Below, in pieces: positions 42,901 through 50,984 of a DNA stretch of 64,000 bases; the stretch's first letter is position 1, and each line of letters begins with the position of its first letter. The notes below the pieces were generated by a model. It had not been told where the DNA came from. It searched no databases and saw nothing but the letters and a program-made list of their open reading frames with translations. The DNA lies in contig JAJRPF010000008.1 in NCBI GenBank assembly GCA_024280885.1, positions 199,707 to 263,706 on the forward strand, written 5' to 3'. The stretch comes from Planctomycetota bacterium. Its GTDB lineage: Bacteria > Planctomycetota > JAJSAM01 > JAJVHW01. The position numbers and the translations under genes are program-made.

Positions 42901-44433
42901 TCAGTCCGTTGTGGCGGCGGACCACATCGTCACGCCGGGCGACGCGGTGGCCGCCGCGCCGGGCGCCACAACGTCCGGCCAGCGAGGGTCGTTGCGGAAG
43001 AGCTTGTGCGGGAGCGGCTGCCGAAAGAGTGGGAGCCAACCGTGCACGATGCGCAGGAGCGAGTAGCCGACCGTCAGGCCCGAGAGGACGAAGAAGATCG
43101 GGAAGGCATCCATCCACTCCGGCGCCGCCATGCCGAGGTAGCGCGTGATACCGACCCCGAGACCGTTCAGCAGTAGACATCCGACCAGCACGATCAGGCC
43201 GGCGTTCAGCCTGCGGATGTGACGACGGATGGCCGGTCCGTCGATGACGCTCTCGATGACCTCGCGCTTCGGGAAGACCTGCGTCAAGAGCCACGCGAAC
43301 GCACCGAGCAGGATGTACGTGTCGATCGCGAGCTCCGACCCCATGCCATGCGCCATCACGACGTGCGTGCCGTGGATGACGGCGTTCAGCGGTGGGATCG
43401 AGATCAGGAGTGCCAGCGGTAGAAGGCAGCAATTCCAGTTCTTGGAGAGTGCGAAGAAACGGGTCGAGGTGACAAAGTGGATCGAGGTGGCAGAGCGCGA
43501 GTGGATCGAGTGCTTCGTGCGGATCTTGCGGACCAGGTCGGCGAGCAGGCCCCAGAGGATGATCACCTCGGCCATGCTCACCACGAATGCGATCCACTTG
43601 GCCGCCGAGTCCTGCGGCAGGTGATACGTGTGGTGAACGTAATTCGTCAGCGAGTTGAGGAGTCCGAGCCCGAGGAGTGCGAACGCCGGCTTCGACTGCC
43701 CCGCGCGTCGGTCGCGCGTCACGCGCTCTCCGATGTAGAGCAGCGTGCCGTAGACCATCTGGTTGAACGACGCGACGAGCGCGCCGCAGGACTTCCACTG
43801 AACCTGTAGATCGGCGACGGGGTACTCGGCGACCGACGGCAGCAGGTAGGCGTGACCTTCGATGAACGTGTAGACGAAGTAGAGCGCACCCGCCGTCCAC
43901 ATGTAGACGTAGACCGGTCGCGCCCAGAAGCCCGGGAGCACGCGGCGCAAGAACGTCCACAGGAAGCAGAGCCACCCGCTCAGGATCAGCACCGAGACGA
44001 TCGGGTGGAAGCCGAGATACTCGCGCCCGGAGCCGAAACCGAGTGCCAGACTGACGAGCGCTCCGATCCCCGCGAGCCCCCAGACGATCATGTGGACGCG
44101 GAAGCGCAGGCGCTCGGCGCGTGTCGGCTCCCCGAAGGTGTGCGCGAGGAACGCGTACATGCCCGCGACGCAGCCGAGGTAGAGCCACGCCGACGCGAAC
44201 GTCGTGTGGAGCGGCCGCAACTGAACCAGGCTCAGGTTCAGATCGGCCATGACGGGTCCGATGACCGGGATGTAGGAGAGCGCGCCGAGTGCGCCGACCA
44301 GGATCGCGATGACCATGCACGCGAGTGCGCACGCCATCGTCGTCAGAATCATGCGCTCACCGGTCGTGAAGACGCTGCGTCTCGCCGTTCGGGCAGATGC
44401 TCTTGGGGCCGAGGTCGATGGGAGGCGCGTCAT
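42901..44433 (-). CDS. NorB-like heme-copper oxidase superfamily catalytic subunit
   Basis: The 510-residue protein has about 12-13 transmembrane helices. Superfamily His are visible: H76 (RPLHTTFASAWLYLG), H267/H268 (NYVHHTYHLP) and H354/H357/H362 (VIHGTHVVMAHGMGSELA), the last segment being close to the heme-ligand motif of nitric oxide reductases. The NOR-specific segment that carries His and Glu reads TFIEGHAYLLP: E192 is present, but the position of the usual FeB His is Tyr188, and a His appears at 194. It overlaps the cytochrome subunit (ATGA), giving a norCB-like order. It is expected in the membrane, reducing NO or O2; a variant chemistry is possible. Confidence 0.75.
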   Translation of the reverse strand: MTRLPSTSAPRASARTARRSVFTTGERMILTTMACALACMVIAILVGALGALSYIPVIGPVMADLNLSLVQLRPLHTTFASAWLYLGCVAGMYAFLAHTFGEPTRAERLRFRVHMIVWGLAGIGALVSLALGFGSGREYLGFHPIVSVLILSGWLCFLWTFLRRVLPGFWARPVYVYMWTAGALYFVYTFIEGHAYLLPSVAEYPVADLQVQWKSCGALVASFNQMVYGTLLYIGERVTRDRRAGQSKPAFALLGLGLLNSLTNYVHHTYHLPQDSAAKWIAFVVSMAEVIILWGLLADLVRKIRTKHSIHSRSATSIHFVTSTRFFALSKNWNCCLLPLALLISIPPLNAVIHGTHVVMAHGMGSELAIDTYILLGAFAWLLTQVFPKREVIESVIDGPAIRRHIRRLNAGLIVLVGCLLLNGLGVGITRYLGMAAPEWMDAFPIFFVLSGLTVGYSLLRIVHGWLPLFRQPLPHKLFRNDPRWPDVVAPGAAATASPGVTMWSAATTD

Positions 44434-45194
44434 TCGGCGTACTCGAACCAGGGCAACCCCGTGGCCTGGCCCGCCTTCGACGAAGACTCGGTGAAGGCCG
44501 CGTGGATCGTGCTCTCGTGCGTCCCGAGCCACTCGAGGAACGCGACGAGTGCCTGTGACTCGTCCGCGGTGAACGTGAACGCAGGCATGCCCTTCGGCAG
44601 AATACCGGTGGTCACGATCCCCCTCACCCCGCCCGGGCCGAGTTTGGCAATCAGGGTCGTGAGGTCGGTGCCCTTCTTCTCGGCAACGGGGTTGGGCAGG
44701 TGGCAGCCGATGCACTTCTGCTCGAGCAGGATGTCCCTGCCGCGAAGTTGCTCCGGAGTGAGCGGCACGTCCGCCGCCACAGCACTCTCGATGGCGCTCA
44801 GCAACACCTCCTCGGCGTCGAAGCTGACCCGCGGCGGCAACTGACCAATCCCCGTCTCGTCCACCTCGGCCAGAAAGCGCGCGATGGCGGCCCGCGCATC
44901 GTCGGCAAGCTCGAAGGCCGGCATGGTGCCAGCGCCCTCGGTGAGGATCGCGTCCATGCGGGCCTGCGTGAGGTGCCCGGTTGCGTTGGTGAGATCCGGA
45001 CCCAAGAAGCCTCCGAAGCCGTAGATCTGATGGCAGCTCTGACAGTTGTTCGCGAGCCAGATCGAGCGCCCGCGGGCGGCCTCGGCCGAGAGCGGCTTCG
45101 CGCGACCCGTGGGGTCCGCATAGACCAACCACGTCTGGAAGCAGAATGCTGCAATCAGGCAAACGATCAGCAGTTGGCGGGCTCGAAGACTCAT
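44430..45194 (-). CDS. NorC-like membrane-anchored diheme cytochrome c
   Basis: The 254-residue protein has an N-terminal anchor helix (LLIVCLIAAFCFQTWLVY). Two heme sites are present: CQSCH (51-55) inside the NorC-like motif NCQSCHQIYGFGGFLGPDLTN, and a second CIGCH (161-165). Single-heme NorC proteins are about 150 residues, so this is an extended or duplicated version. It donates electrons to the overlapping NorB-like subunit. The ATG at 45194 is chosen because the anchor begins there; no strong Shine-Dalgarno was found. Confidence 0.8.
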   Translation of the reverse strand: MSLRARQLLIVCLIAAFCFQTWLVYADPTGRAKPLSAEAARGRSIWLANNCQSCHQIYGFGGFLGPDLTNATGHLTQARMDAILTEGAGTMPAFELADDARAAIARFLAEVDETGIGQLPPRVSFDAEEVLLSAIESAVAADVPLTPEQLRGRDILLEQKCIGCHLPNPVAEKKGTDLTTLIAKLGPGGVRGIVTTGILPKGMPAFTFTADESQALVAFLEWLGTHESTIHAAFTESSSKAGQATGLPWFEYAE

Positions 45195-45304
45195 GGAGGG
45201 CGACAGCGGGAGGCGCAATCTACCGGGCGCCGGTCGGAGGAGGCCACCCGATGACGAGAGGGACATGAATGCGACGCTCCCGCGTGTGACTTTGGTCTCT
45301 CTCA

Positions 45305-45409
45305 AGCGATACGGAGCCAGGACAACTTCGGCAGAGTTCGGGGAGAGCCGCCGGGCTTGCGTTACCCACACTCCGAACGCCGCCGAAGTTGTCCTGGCTC
45401 CGTATCGTG
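45305..45409. repeat. Palindromic element made of two opposed copies of a dispersed 36-bp repeat
   Basis: The arms 45307-45332 and 45382-45407 are a perfect 26-bp inverted repeat and remain similar for about 11 more bases inward, leaving a ~28-base loop. The arm core is the same 36-bp unit seen at 15636-15671. Directly after the right arm, TGGCTCCGTATCG is repeated in tandem (45395-45420). It lies between convergent-facing sides of the NorC-like and SUFU genes. It could be a REP/MITE-like element and could block transcription. Confidence 0.65.
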
Positions 45410-45424
45410 GCTCCGTATCGCTGC

Positions 45425-46219
45425 TCAGATCACCGGCGCGCGATCGAGGCGGACCGTCTCGTGCGCGTCGGCTGCTTCGAGCCTCTTCACCAGGTGATCG
45501 ACGCAGTTGCGTTGCGCGAATGCGGTCTCCGACGGTAGGAGCGGGACGACCTGCAAGAGTTCCACCGCGGCCATGTCCTCGCGGATGTACGGGCCGACGG
45601 CCATGTCGTCGTTCCAGAGCGCGTCGGCCATGAGCGCGCCATTGAAGGGGCAACCCTCGTACTCGCCTTCGGGGAACGTGACGACGTGCCCCCGCTCCAG
45701 GAACGAGTTGCGCTCATGCGGGAGCCGCGCCAACGCGCGTAGCCATAGCACGGGCCAGCGCTTCTCCGGGCGGCTGATCGTCTTCAACAGACTTTCGCCC
45801 TCGCACCACGCGTCCGGGAACCGCATCGTCAACTCCGCGTGCAGCGGGAGTCCCTGGCGGCGGCCCTCGGGATTGTTCATGGGGCGTTGGCTCATGCCCG
45901 CCGTATGCAGATCGACGAAGGGGTAGTCCTTCTCCGGCACCGCCCCGCGCAGGTGGACCTCGACGTAGATGAGCCACGATCGCGTTTCGTGAACGACACC
46001 TTCGAGCGGACCGAAGAGGCTGCCGAGGCGCTCCTCGGCGGCCTTCGACACCATCAGGTTACGACGCGCGCTCGGCCACGGGCCTTCGTGGGGGAAGCTC
46101 GCGCGGTCGGCAGCCCTGCCGACAGGATCGGGCGTGGGGACGCAGCACTCGCAAGGCAGGTTCGTCGTGTGCGCCGCCTGATCGGATTGCGCCGCCGCGA
46201 TCGTCTTCTTCGTGGACAT
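45425..46219 (-). CDS. Suppressor-of-fused (SUFU) domain protein
   Basis: The 264-residue protein lacks a signal peptide. After a polar N-terminus of ~50 residues with CECC, the domain (~55-260) matches bacterial SUFU proteins: LHAELTMRFPDAWCEGESLL, WPVLWLRALARLPHERNSFLERGHVVTFP and ELLQVVPLLPSETAFAQRNC. Bacterial SUFU proteins often appear as immunity proteins or toxin-associated modules, but no toxin is adjacent. AGAGAGG precedes the ATG at 46219. It is divergent from the ABC exporter genes. Confidence 0.78.
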   Translation of the reverse strand: MSTKKTIAAAQSDQAAHTTNLPCECCVPTPDPVGRAADRASFPHEGPWPSARRNLMVSKAAEERLGSLFGPLEGVVHETRSWLIYVEVHLRGAVPEKDYPFVDLHTAGMSQRPMNNPEGRRQGLPLHAELTMRFPDAWCEGESLLKTISRPEKRWPVLWLRALARLPHERNSFLERGHVVTFPEGEYEGCPFNGALMADALWNDDMAVGPYIREDMAAVELLQVVPLLPSETAFAQRNCVDHLVKRLEAADAHETVRLDRAPVI

Positions 46220-46360
46220 CAAAACACCTCTCTTTCCACAAGAGAGGTCGCGTGGGAAGGGCGAAGGTTACATCGGCGTTCTCAGAATTCCTCCGCTGGG
46301 CTCGAACTCCCCACGCGTTCAGCGCGACCTGGGTCTCTTCGCTGCTACGCTCTCGCTCCC

Positions 46361-48157
46361 ATGTGGTGGAGGGATCACGAACTGCCCGAGGACGACAAGC
46401 ACGTCCGCCATCTTCCGGCGCCGGAGATGCTGCGGCGGGTACTGCCGTTGTTCCGCCCGCATGTCGGCGCGCTCGCCGCCGGGCTCGCGTTGCTTGTCGT
46501 GTCGGTCGGTGCCGAACTCGCGGGGCCGCTCGTCCTGCGGCGCCTCATCGACGACGACATCGCCGCCGGTTCACGCAACGGCATCCTTCGCGATGCGCTG
46601 ACCTACGCCGCGCTCTTCGTTGTCGGCACGATCGCGAACTACGTGCAGGTCGTCGTGCTGACCAAGATGGGACTCGCGATCGTCACGCGCCTGAAGGAGA
46701 CGCTCTTCCATCATCTGATGGGGCTGTCGCTGGCGTACTTCGACAAGAACTCGCCCGGCAAGTTGATGGCGCGCGTCGAGTCGGATGCCGAGCGCCTGCA
46801 GGCGCTCTTCTCCGAGGTCGCCATCGCCGTCCTGCGTACCGCCGCACTGCTGATCGGCGCGCTGGCGGTCATGTTCGTGTCGAGCTGGCAGGTGACACTC
46901 GGCATCCTCTGCTTCGCGGCGCCGGTTGCCGCAGGGACAATCTACTACTTCAGCTGGATGCGCGGTCTCTACCGGCGTCTGCGCGAGATGGTCGCGCGGA
47001 TCTCCGGCTTCGTGTCCGAGTACGTTCTCGGCGTGCCGATCGTGCAGGTCTTCGGTTACGAGGAGCAGGCGCAGCAGCGACTCGCCAAATTGAACGACGA
47101 CAAGCTCCGGACCGAGCGTGTGACCTCGCTCTTCGAGTACGGTTTCTGGGGCGTGCTGACGGCGGTCGAGGTCGTGGCCGTGATCCTCCTCCTCTATCTC
47201 GGATCGGGGCGGATCTTCGGTGTCACGATGACGGTCGGCACGCTCATTCTCTTCGTCGAGTACACGCGTCGGATCTTCTGGCCGCTGGCGATGTTCAGTG
47301 AGCAGATCGGTTTCATTCAGCGCGCGTTCGCGTCCGCCGATCGCGTGTTCTCGGTGCTCGACACCACGACGTTGACCCCGGACCGCGATGACGCGATCGC
47401 GAGCATTCCGGACGACTGGCACGAGGTCGCTTTCGAGGATGTCTCGTTCGAGTACGAGAGCGGGACGAAGGTTCTCGACGGCGTCTCGTTTCGCATTCGG
47501 CGCGGCGAGCGCGTTGCGTTGGTCGGGCTCTCTGGTGGTGGCAAGACGACCATCACCAATCTTCTGCTGCGCTTCTACGAGCCGACCGTGGGGCGCGTCG
47601 CTCTCGACGGCGTGGACCTCCGTGCGTACGAGCAGAAGCGGTGGCGCGCCCGGATCGGCCTCGTGCAGCAGGATATCCACCTCTTCCCGGGAACGGTCGC
47701 CGACAACCTGCGGGCTCTCGTCGACGGAGTCGAGCGAGATGAACTCGAGCGCGCGGCCTCGACGGTTGGCGCCGACGCCGTGATTGCGCGCCTGCCGAAG
47801 GGCTACGACGAACCGCTGAGCGAGGGCGGCGCGAACCTCTCGATGGGCGAGCGGCAGTTGCTCAGTTTCGCGCGCGCGTTGGTCGGCGATCCCGACCTGC
47901 TCGTGCTGGACGAGGCGACCTCATCGGTCGACCCCGGCACCGAACGGCGGTTGCAGGAGTCGATGGACCGCATGCTTGCGGGCCGCACCGCGCTCGTCAT
48001 CGCCCATCGCCTGGCGACAGTCGTTGCGGCCGACCGGATTCTCGTCGTACATGCCGGGAAGCTGGTCGAGGAGGGCTCCCACGACGAGCTCTACGCGCAG
48101 CATGGCGTGTATCGGGATCTCTTCGACCTCCAGTTCAAGAGTGCGGGGGCGGCATGA
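46361..48157 (+). CDS. ABC exporter subunit A (transmembrane domain + ATPase)
   Basis: The 598-residue protein has six transmembrane helices (~25-310), followed by an ATPase domain. The nucleotide site has Walker A GLSGGGKTT (~388-396), Q-loop VQQDIHLFPG, signature LSMGERQ (~493, deviating from LSGGQ) and Walker B LLVLDEATSSVD with the catalytic Glu intact, then H in VIAHRLATV. The arrangement matches MsbA/LmrC-like exporters. The partner gene overlaps by four bases (ATGA). The two form a heterodimer: this subunit gives a degenerate signature to the partner's site. The substrate is unknown. Confidence 0.92.
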   Translation: MWWRDHELPEDDKHVRHLPAPEMLRRVLPLFRPHVGALAAGLALLVVSVGAELAGPLVLRRLIDDDIAAGSRNGILRDALTYAALFVVGTIANYVQVVVLTKMGLAIVTRLKETLFHHLMGLSLAYFDKNSPGKLMARVESDAERLQALFSEVAIAVLRTAALLIGALAVMFVSSWQVTLGILCFAAPVAAGTIYYFSWMRGLYRRLREMVARISGFVSEYVLGVPIVQVFGYEEQAQQRLAKLNDDKLRTERVTSLFEYGFWGVLTAVEVVAVILLLYLGSGRIFGVTMTVGTLILFVEYTRRIFWPLAMFSEQIGFIQRAFASADRVFSVLDTTTLTPDRDDAIASIPDDWHEVAFEDVSFEYESGTKVLDGVSFRIRRGERVALVGLSGGGKTTITNLLLRFYEPTVGRVALDGVDLRAYEQKRWRARIGLVQQDIHLFPGTVADNLRALVDGVERDELERAASTVGADAVIARLPKGYDEPLSEGGANLSMGERQLLSFARALVGDPDLLVLDEATSSVDPGTERRLQESMDRMLAGRTALVIAHRLATVVAADRILVVHAGKLVEEGSHDELYAQHGVYRDLFDLQFKSAGAA

Positions 48158-49953
48158 GCGGTTCGCCCACCATGACGACCCGCCAGCATCTTGAGTGGCT
48201 TGCCGCGTACTGGCGTCCGCACAAGGTCTTTGCGCTCGTGCTCGTGTTCTGGACGCTGATGTCGAGCGCCGTCGCGGTCGCGTTCCCGCTCGTGTGGATG
48301 CTCGTTATCGACGGGCTCCACGCGCTGCCACCGGGCGAGAGCCTCGCGGACGACGATCTGGGGCGTTACGCAGCCATTCTGGCTGTCATTGCGGTGGGGC
48401 GTGTCGTCGTCGGTCTCTATCCAGCGTTCCGCGCGTGGATGAATCTCAACATCGAGAAGGCTGTCCGCGAACGAGTCTTCGCGTCGATTCTCGCAAAGGA
48501 CCACACGTTCTTCGGCCGGTTCCGCACCGGCGATCTCGTGACACGGCTGACCGACGACATCACGGAGTATCCGCGCGTCGCCTGGTTCGGATGCTCGGGC
48601 GTGTTCCGCTTCCTGGACTCGGCCTCGCGCGTCTTCTTCTGCGTCGGTGCGATGCTCCTCTACTGCAACGTGAAGCTCGCCCTGCTCGCGATGATCCCCG
48701 TGCCGCTCATGCTCTGGGTCTTCTACCTCGCCCGGAAGGAGCTGAGCGCGACGTATCGCCTTCAGCAAGCTGCCGTTTCCGCGACCAACGACACGCTGGA
48801 AGCCGCCCTCAGCGGAATCCGTATCGTGAAAGCGTTCAACGCTGACGAGGGGCAGGAGCGCCGGCTGGGGAAGATCCTCGGTGAGCGCATCGGCATCCAG
48901 TTGAAACTCGCGAAGTTGGTGGCGCTCGTGCACCAGAGCGACAACATCGCGAGTCGACTGGGCCAGGTCGTCGTGCTCTCGGTCGGTGGTCTCATGGTGA
49001 TCGATGGGGAGCTGTCACTCGGGACACTCTTCGCGCTGCACCTCTACCTCGACATGCTCATCCATCCGATGATGGACCTCCCGAATCTCTTCGTAGCGGC
49101 GAAGCAGGCGTTCGTGTCGATTGAGCGCGAAGTGGAGGTGCTGCGCGCGCCCGCGGCCGAACGCACGCATGCGCCGGGGCGGAGCGCGGCGCCCATCGAG
49201 CGCGTCTCCTTCTCGGACGCCACGTTCGGCTATCGCAAGGACCTTCCGCCTGCACTCTCCAGTGTCTCGTTCTCGGTGGCGCGTGGTAGTCGTGTCGCCG
49301 TTGTCGGGGCGGTTGCGAGCGGGAAGTCCACGTTGCTACGCGTGCTGGCGGGCCTGCTCCCGTTGGACGAGGGCGTCTGTTCCTACGGCGAGACTCCGCT
49401 CGGCGCATGGGATTGGCCGACACTGCGCGCGCGGATCGGGTACGTACCGCAGGAGTCCCTCCTATTCAGCGAGACGATCGAGGACAACGTCGCATTTGGA
49501 CGCGCCGTCGACGTGGCGTTCGTTCAGGAGTGTCTTGCGACGGCCCAGATGGGGGACGATCTCGCGCGACTCTCGGGTGGCACCGCGACGAAGCTCGGAC
49601 GCGGCGGCACTCTGGTTTCGGGCGGTCAGAAGCAGCGCGTGGCGATTGCACGCGCGCTGGCCGGTCGCCCGGAAGTCCTGCTGCTCGATGATTGCACGTC
49701 GGCGCTCGATGCGCGCAACGAGGATCGGCTGTGGGACGGCATCGCGGAGATGTGTCCTGGGGTGACGACGTTCGTCGTCTCGCATCGCCTGACGACCATC
49801 CGCCGCGCCGACACGATTCTCGTCCTCGATGCCGGGCGCCTCGTGGACAGCGGCACGCACGCGGAGTTGTCGCGACGGTGTGCGCCGTACGGCGAGTTCC
49901 TGCTCGCCGAGGAGCGCAAAGAGCACCTGCGCGGCGACCCGTCTTCGTCGTGA
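48154..49953 (+). CDS. ABC exporter subunit B (transmembrane domain + ATPase, degenerate Walker B)
   Basis: The 599-residue protein has six transmembrane helices and an ATPase domain: Walker A GAVASGKST (~385-393), Q-loop YVPQESLLFSE, canonical signature LVSGGQKQR (~487) and Walker B VLLLDDCTSALD, where the usual catalytic Glu is Asp. Together with the altered LSMGE signature of subunit A, this gives one consensus and one degenerate ATP site, the rule in heterodimeric exporters such as TmrAB and BmrCD. The ATG overlaps the stop of the first gene (ATGA), and the second in-frame ATG is also possible. Confidence 0.92.
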   Translation: MSGSPTMTTRQHLEWLAAYWRPHKVFALVLVFWTLMSSAVAVAFPLVWMLVIDGLHALPPGESLADDDLGRYAAILAVIAVGRVVVGLYPAFRAWMNLNIEKAVRERVFASILAKDHTFFGRFRTGDLVTRLTDDITEYPRVAWFGCSGVFRFLDSASRVFFCVGAMLLYCNVKLALLAMIPVPLMLWVFYLARKELSATYRLQQAAVSATNDTLEAALSGIRIVKAFNADEGQERRLGKILGERIGIQLKLAKLVALVHQSDNIASRLGQVVVLSVGGLMVIDGELSLGTLFALHLYLDMLIHPMMDLPNLFVAAKQAFVSIEREVEVLRAPAAERTHAPGRSAAPIERVSFSDATFGYRKDLPPALSSVSFSVARGSRVAVVGAVASGKSTLLRVLAGLLPLDEGVCSYGETPLGAWDWPTLRARIGYVPQESLLFSETIEDNVAFGRAVDVAFVQECLATAQMGDDLARLSGGTATKLGRGGTLVSGGQKQRVAIARALAGRPEVLLLDDCTSALDARNEDRLWDGIAEMCPGVTTFVVSHRLTTIRRADTILVLDAGRLVDSGTHAELSRRCAPYGEFLLAEERKEHLRGDPSSS

Positions 49954-49969
49954 TCGCGGCCGGACGTGA

Positions 49970-50932
49970 TCAGAGGGTGTCGGGCGCATCTGCGATCTCG
50001 GATGAGATCGCAATTGCGGTGAACCCCACGGTGCCCGCTGGAATGGGGATCCGTCCACCACAGAACGGACAACCGCCCGTCTCTTCGACGTGGCCGCAGC
50101 GTGGGCAGGTTCCGGTCTGTGCGAAGGCGTCGAAGGGCGCGCGGCATTGGCTGCACGGCCAGCACCGGCCAACCGGTGGTGGCTCGCGACACTCCGGGCA
50201 GACGACGTGTCCGTGTCGTGGAAGTTGCGCTGCAGCCGCGCGCGCCCGGGCGACGCGTAGCCCGCTCCACGACGAGAGAGCGCCGAACCCGGCGAGCGCC
50301 ATCAACCAGAAATCACCAAAGTTGAACGCGAGCAAGAGACACCCGCCCGCTCCGAAGAGACCGATCGCGGTTGCGATCGTGAGGCTCTTATGCGGACCGA
50401 TGAAAAACCAGAGAACGGCGCGCAGGATCTGGCCGCCATCCAGCGGGTAGATCGGAAGGACGTTGAACACGAGCACGATGGCGTTGATGAACGCGATCGA
50501 GACCGCGTAGTGTTCGAGATTCGAGTGCGGGGCCGCCGTGCGAACGGCGAAGGCAAAGCCAATTGTGACGGGCAGCAATGCGACGTTCACGAGTGGCCCG
50601 GCGGCGATGGCCCACAGTGTGGCTCCTGGGCGCTGCGGGGGGCGCACGTAGGCGACGCCGCCGAGTGGCCAGAGCATGATTCGCTCCGCCACTCCTCCGA
50701 CGGATCGACACGCCAGCGCGTGTCCGAACTCGTGAAGGAGCACGATCAAGAAGAGGCTCGCGTACTCGAAGATGTTCCACAGCACGTTCGCGTACTCGTC
50801 GCTGCGGGACTGGATCAGGAGCACGCCGACGACGAGCCAGCTCCAGTGCACATACACGTCGATGTCGAAGAGACGGATGATCCGCGGCGCCCCGCGCATC
50901 TTCGTCACCGGTCGCTCTGGCGTGTCGCTCAT
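49970..50932 (-). CDS. Site-2-protease-like M50 metalloprotease with C-terminal zinc ribbon
   Basis: The 320-residue membrane protein carries the M50 zinc motif HEFGH (67-71, in IVLLHEFGHALACRSVGG) and the second-ligand segment NVLPIYPLDGGQ (157-168), both in transmembrane helices. After ~240 residues a soluble tail contains three Cys pairs (VVCPECREPP, CWPCSQC, CPRCGHVEETGGCPFCGG), a double zinc-ribbon. The core may process membrane-anchored proteins or regulators; the ribbon may recognise them. The ATG at 50932 starts MSDTPERPV. It is convergent with the ABC exporter genes. Confidence 0.85.
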   Translation of the reverse strand: MSDTPERPVTKMRGAPRIIRLFDIDVYVHWSWLVVGVLLIQSRSDEYANVLWNIFEYASLFLIVLLHEFGHALACRSVGGVAERIMLWPLGGVAYVRPPQRPGATLWAIAAGPLVNVALLPVTIGFAFAVRTAAPHSNLEHYAVSIAFINAIVLVFNVLPIYPLDGGQILRAVLWFFIGPHKSLTIATAIGLFGAGGCLLLAFNFGDFWLMALAGFGALSSWSGLRVARARAAAAQLPRHGHVVCPECREPPPVGRCWPCSQCRAPFDAFAQTGTCPRCGHVEETGGCPFCGGRIPIPAGTVGFTAIAISSEIADAPDTL

Positions 50933-50984
50933 CGTGCGCGTGATTGTTGCATCCCGCGGAGCGCAGACGTCAGAAGAGCCGAGA

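Noticed and set aside
42593..44332. Alternative-frame 579-codon ORF over the NorB-like gene
   Set aside because: It overlaps the clear membrane protein in another frame and is Arg/His-rich without helices.
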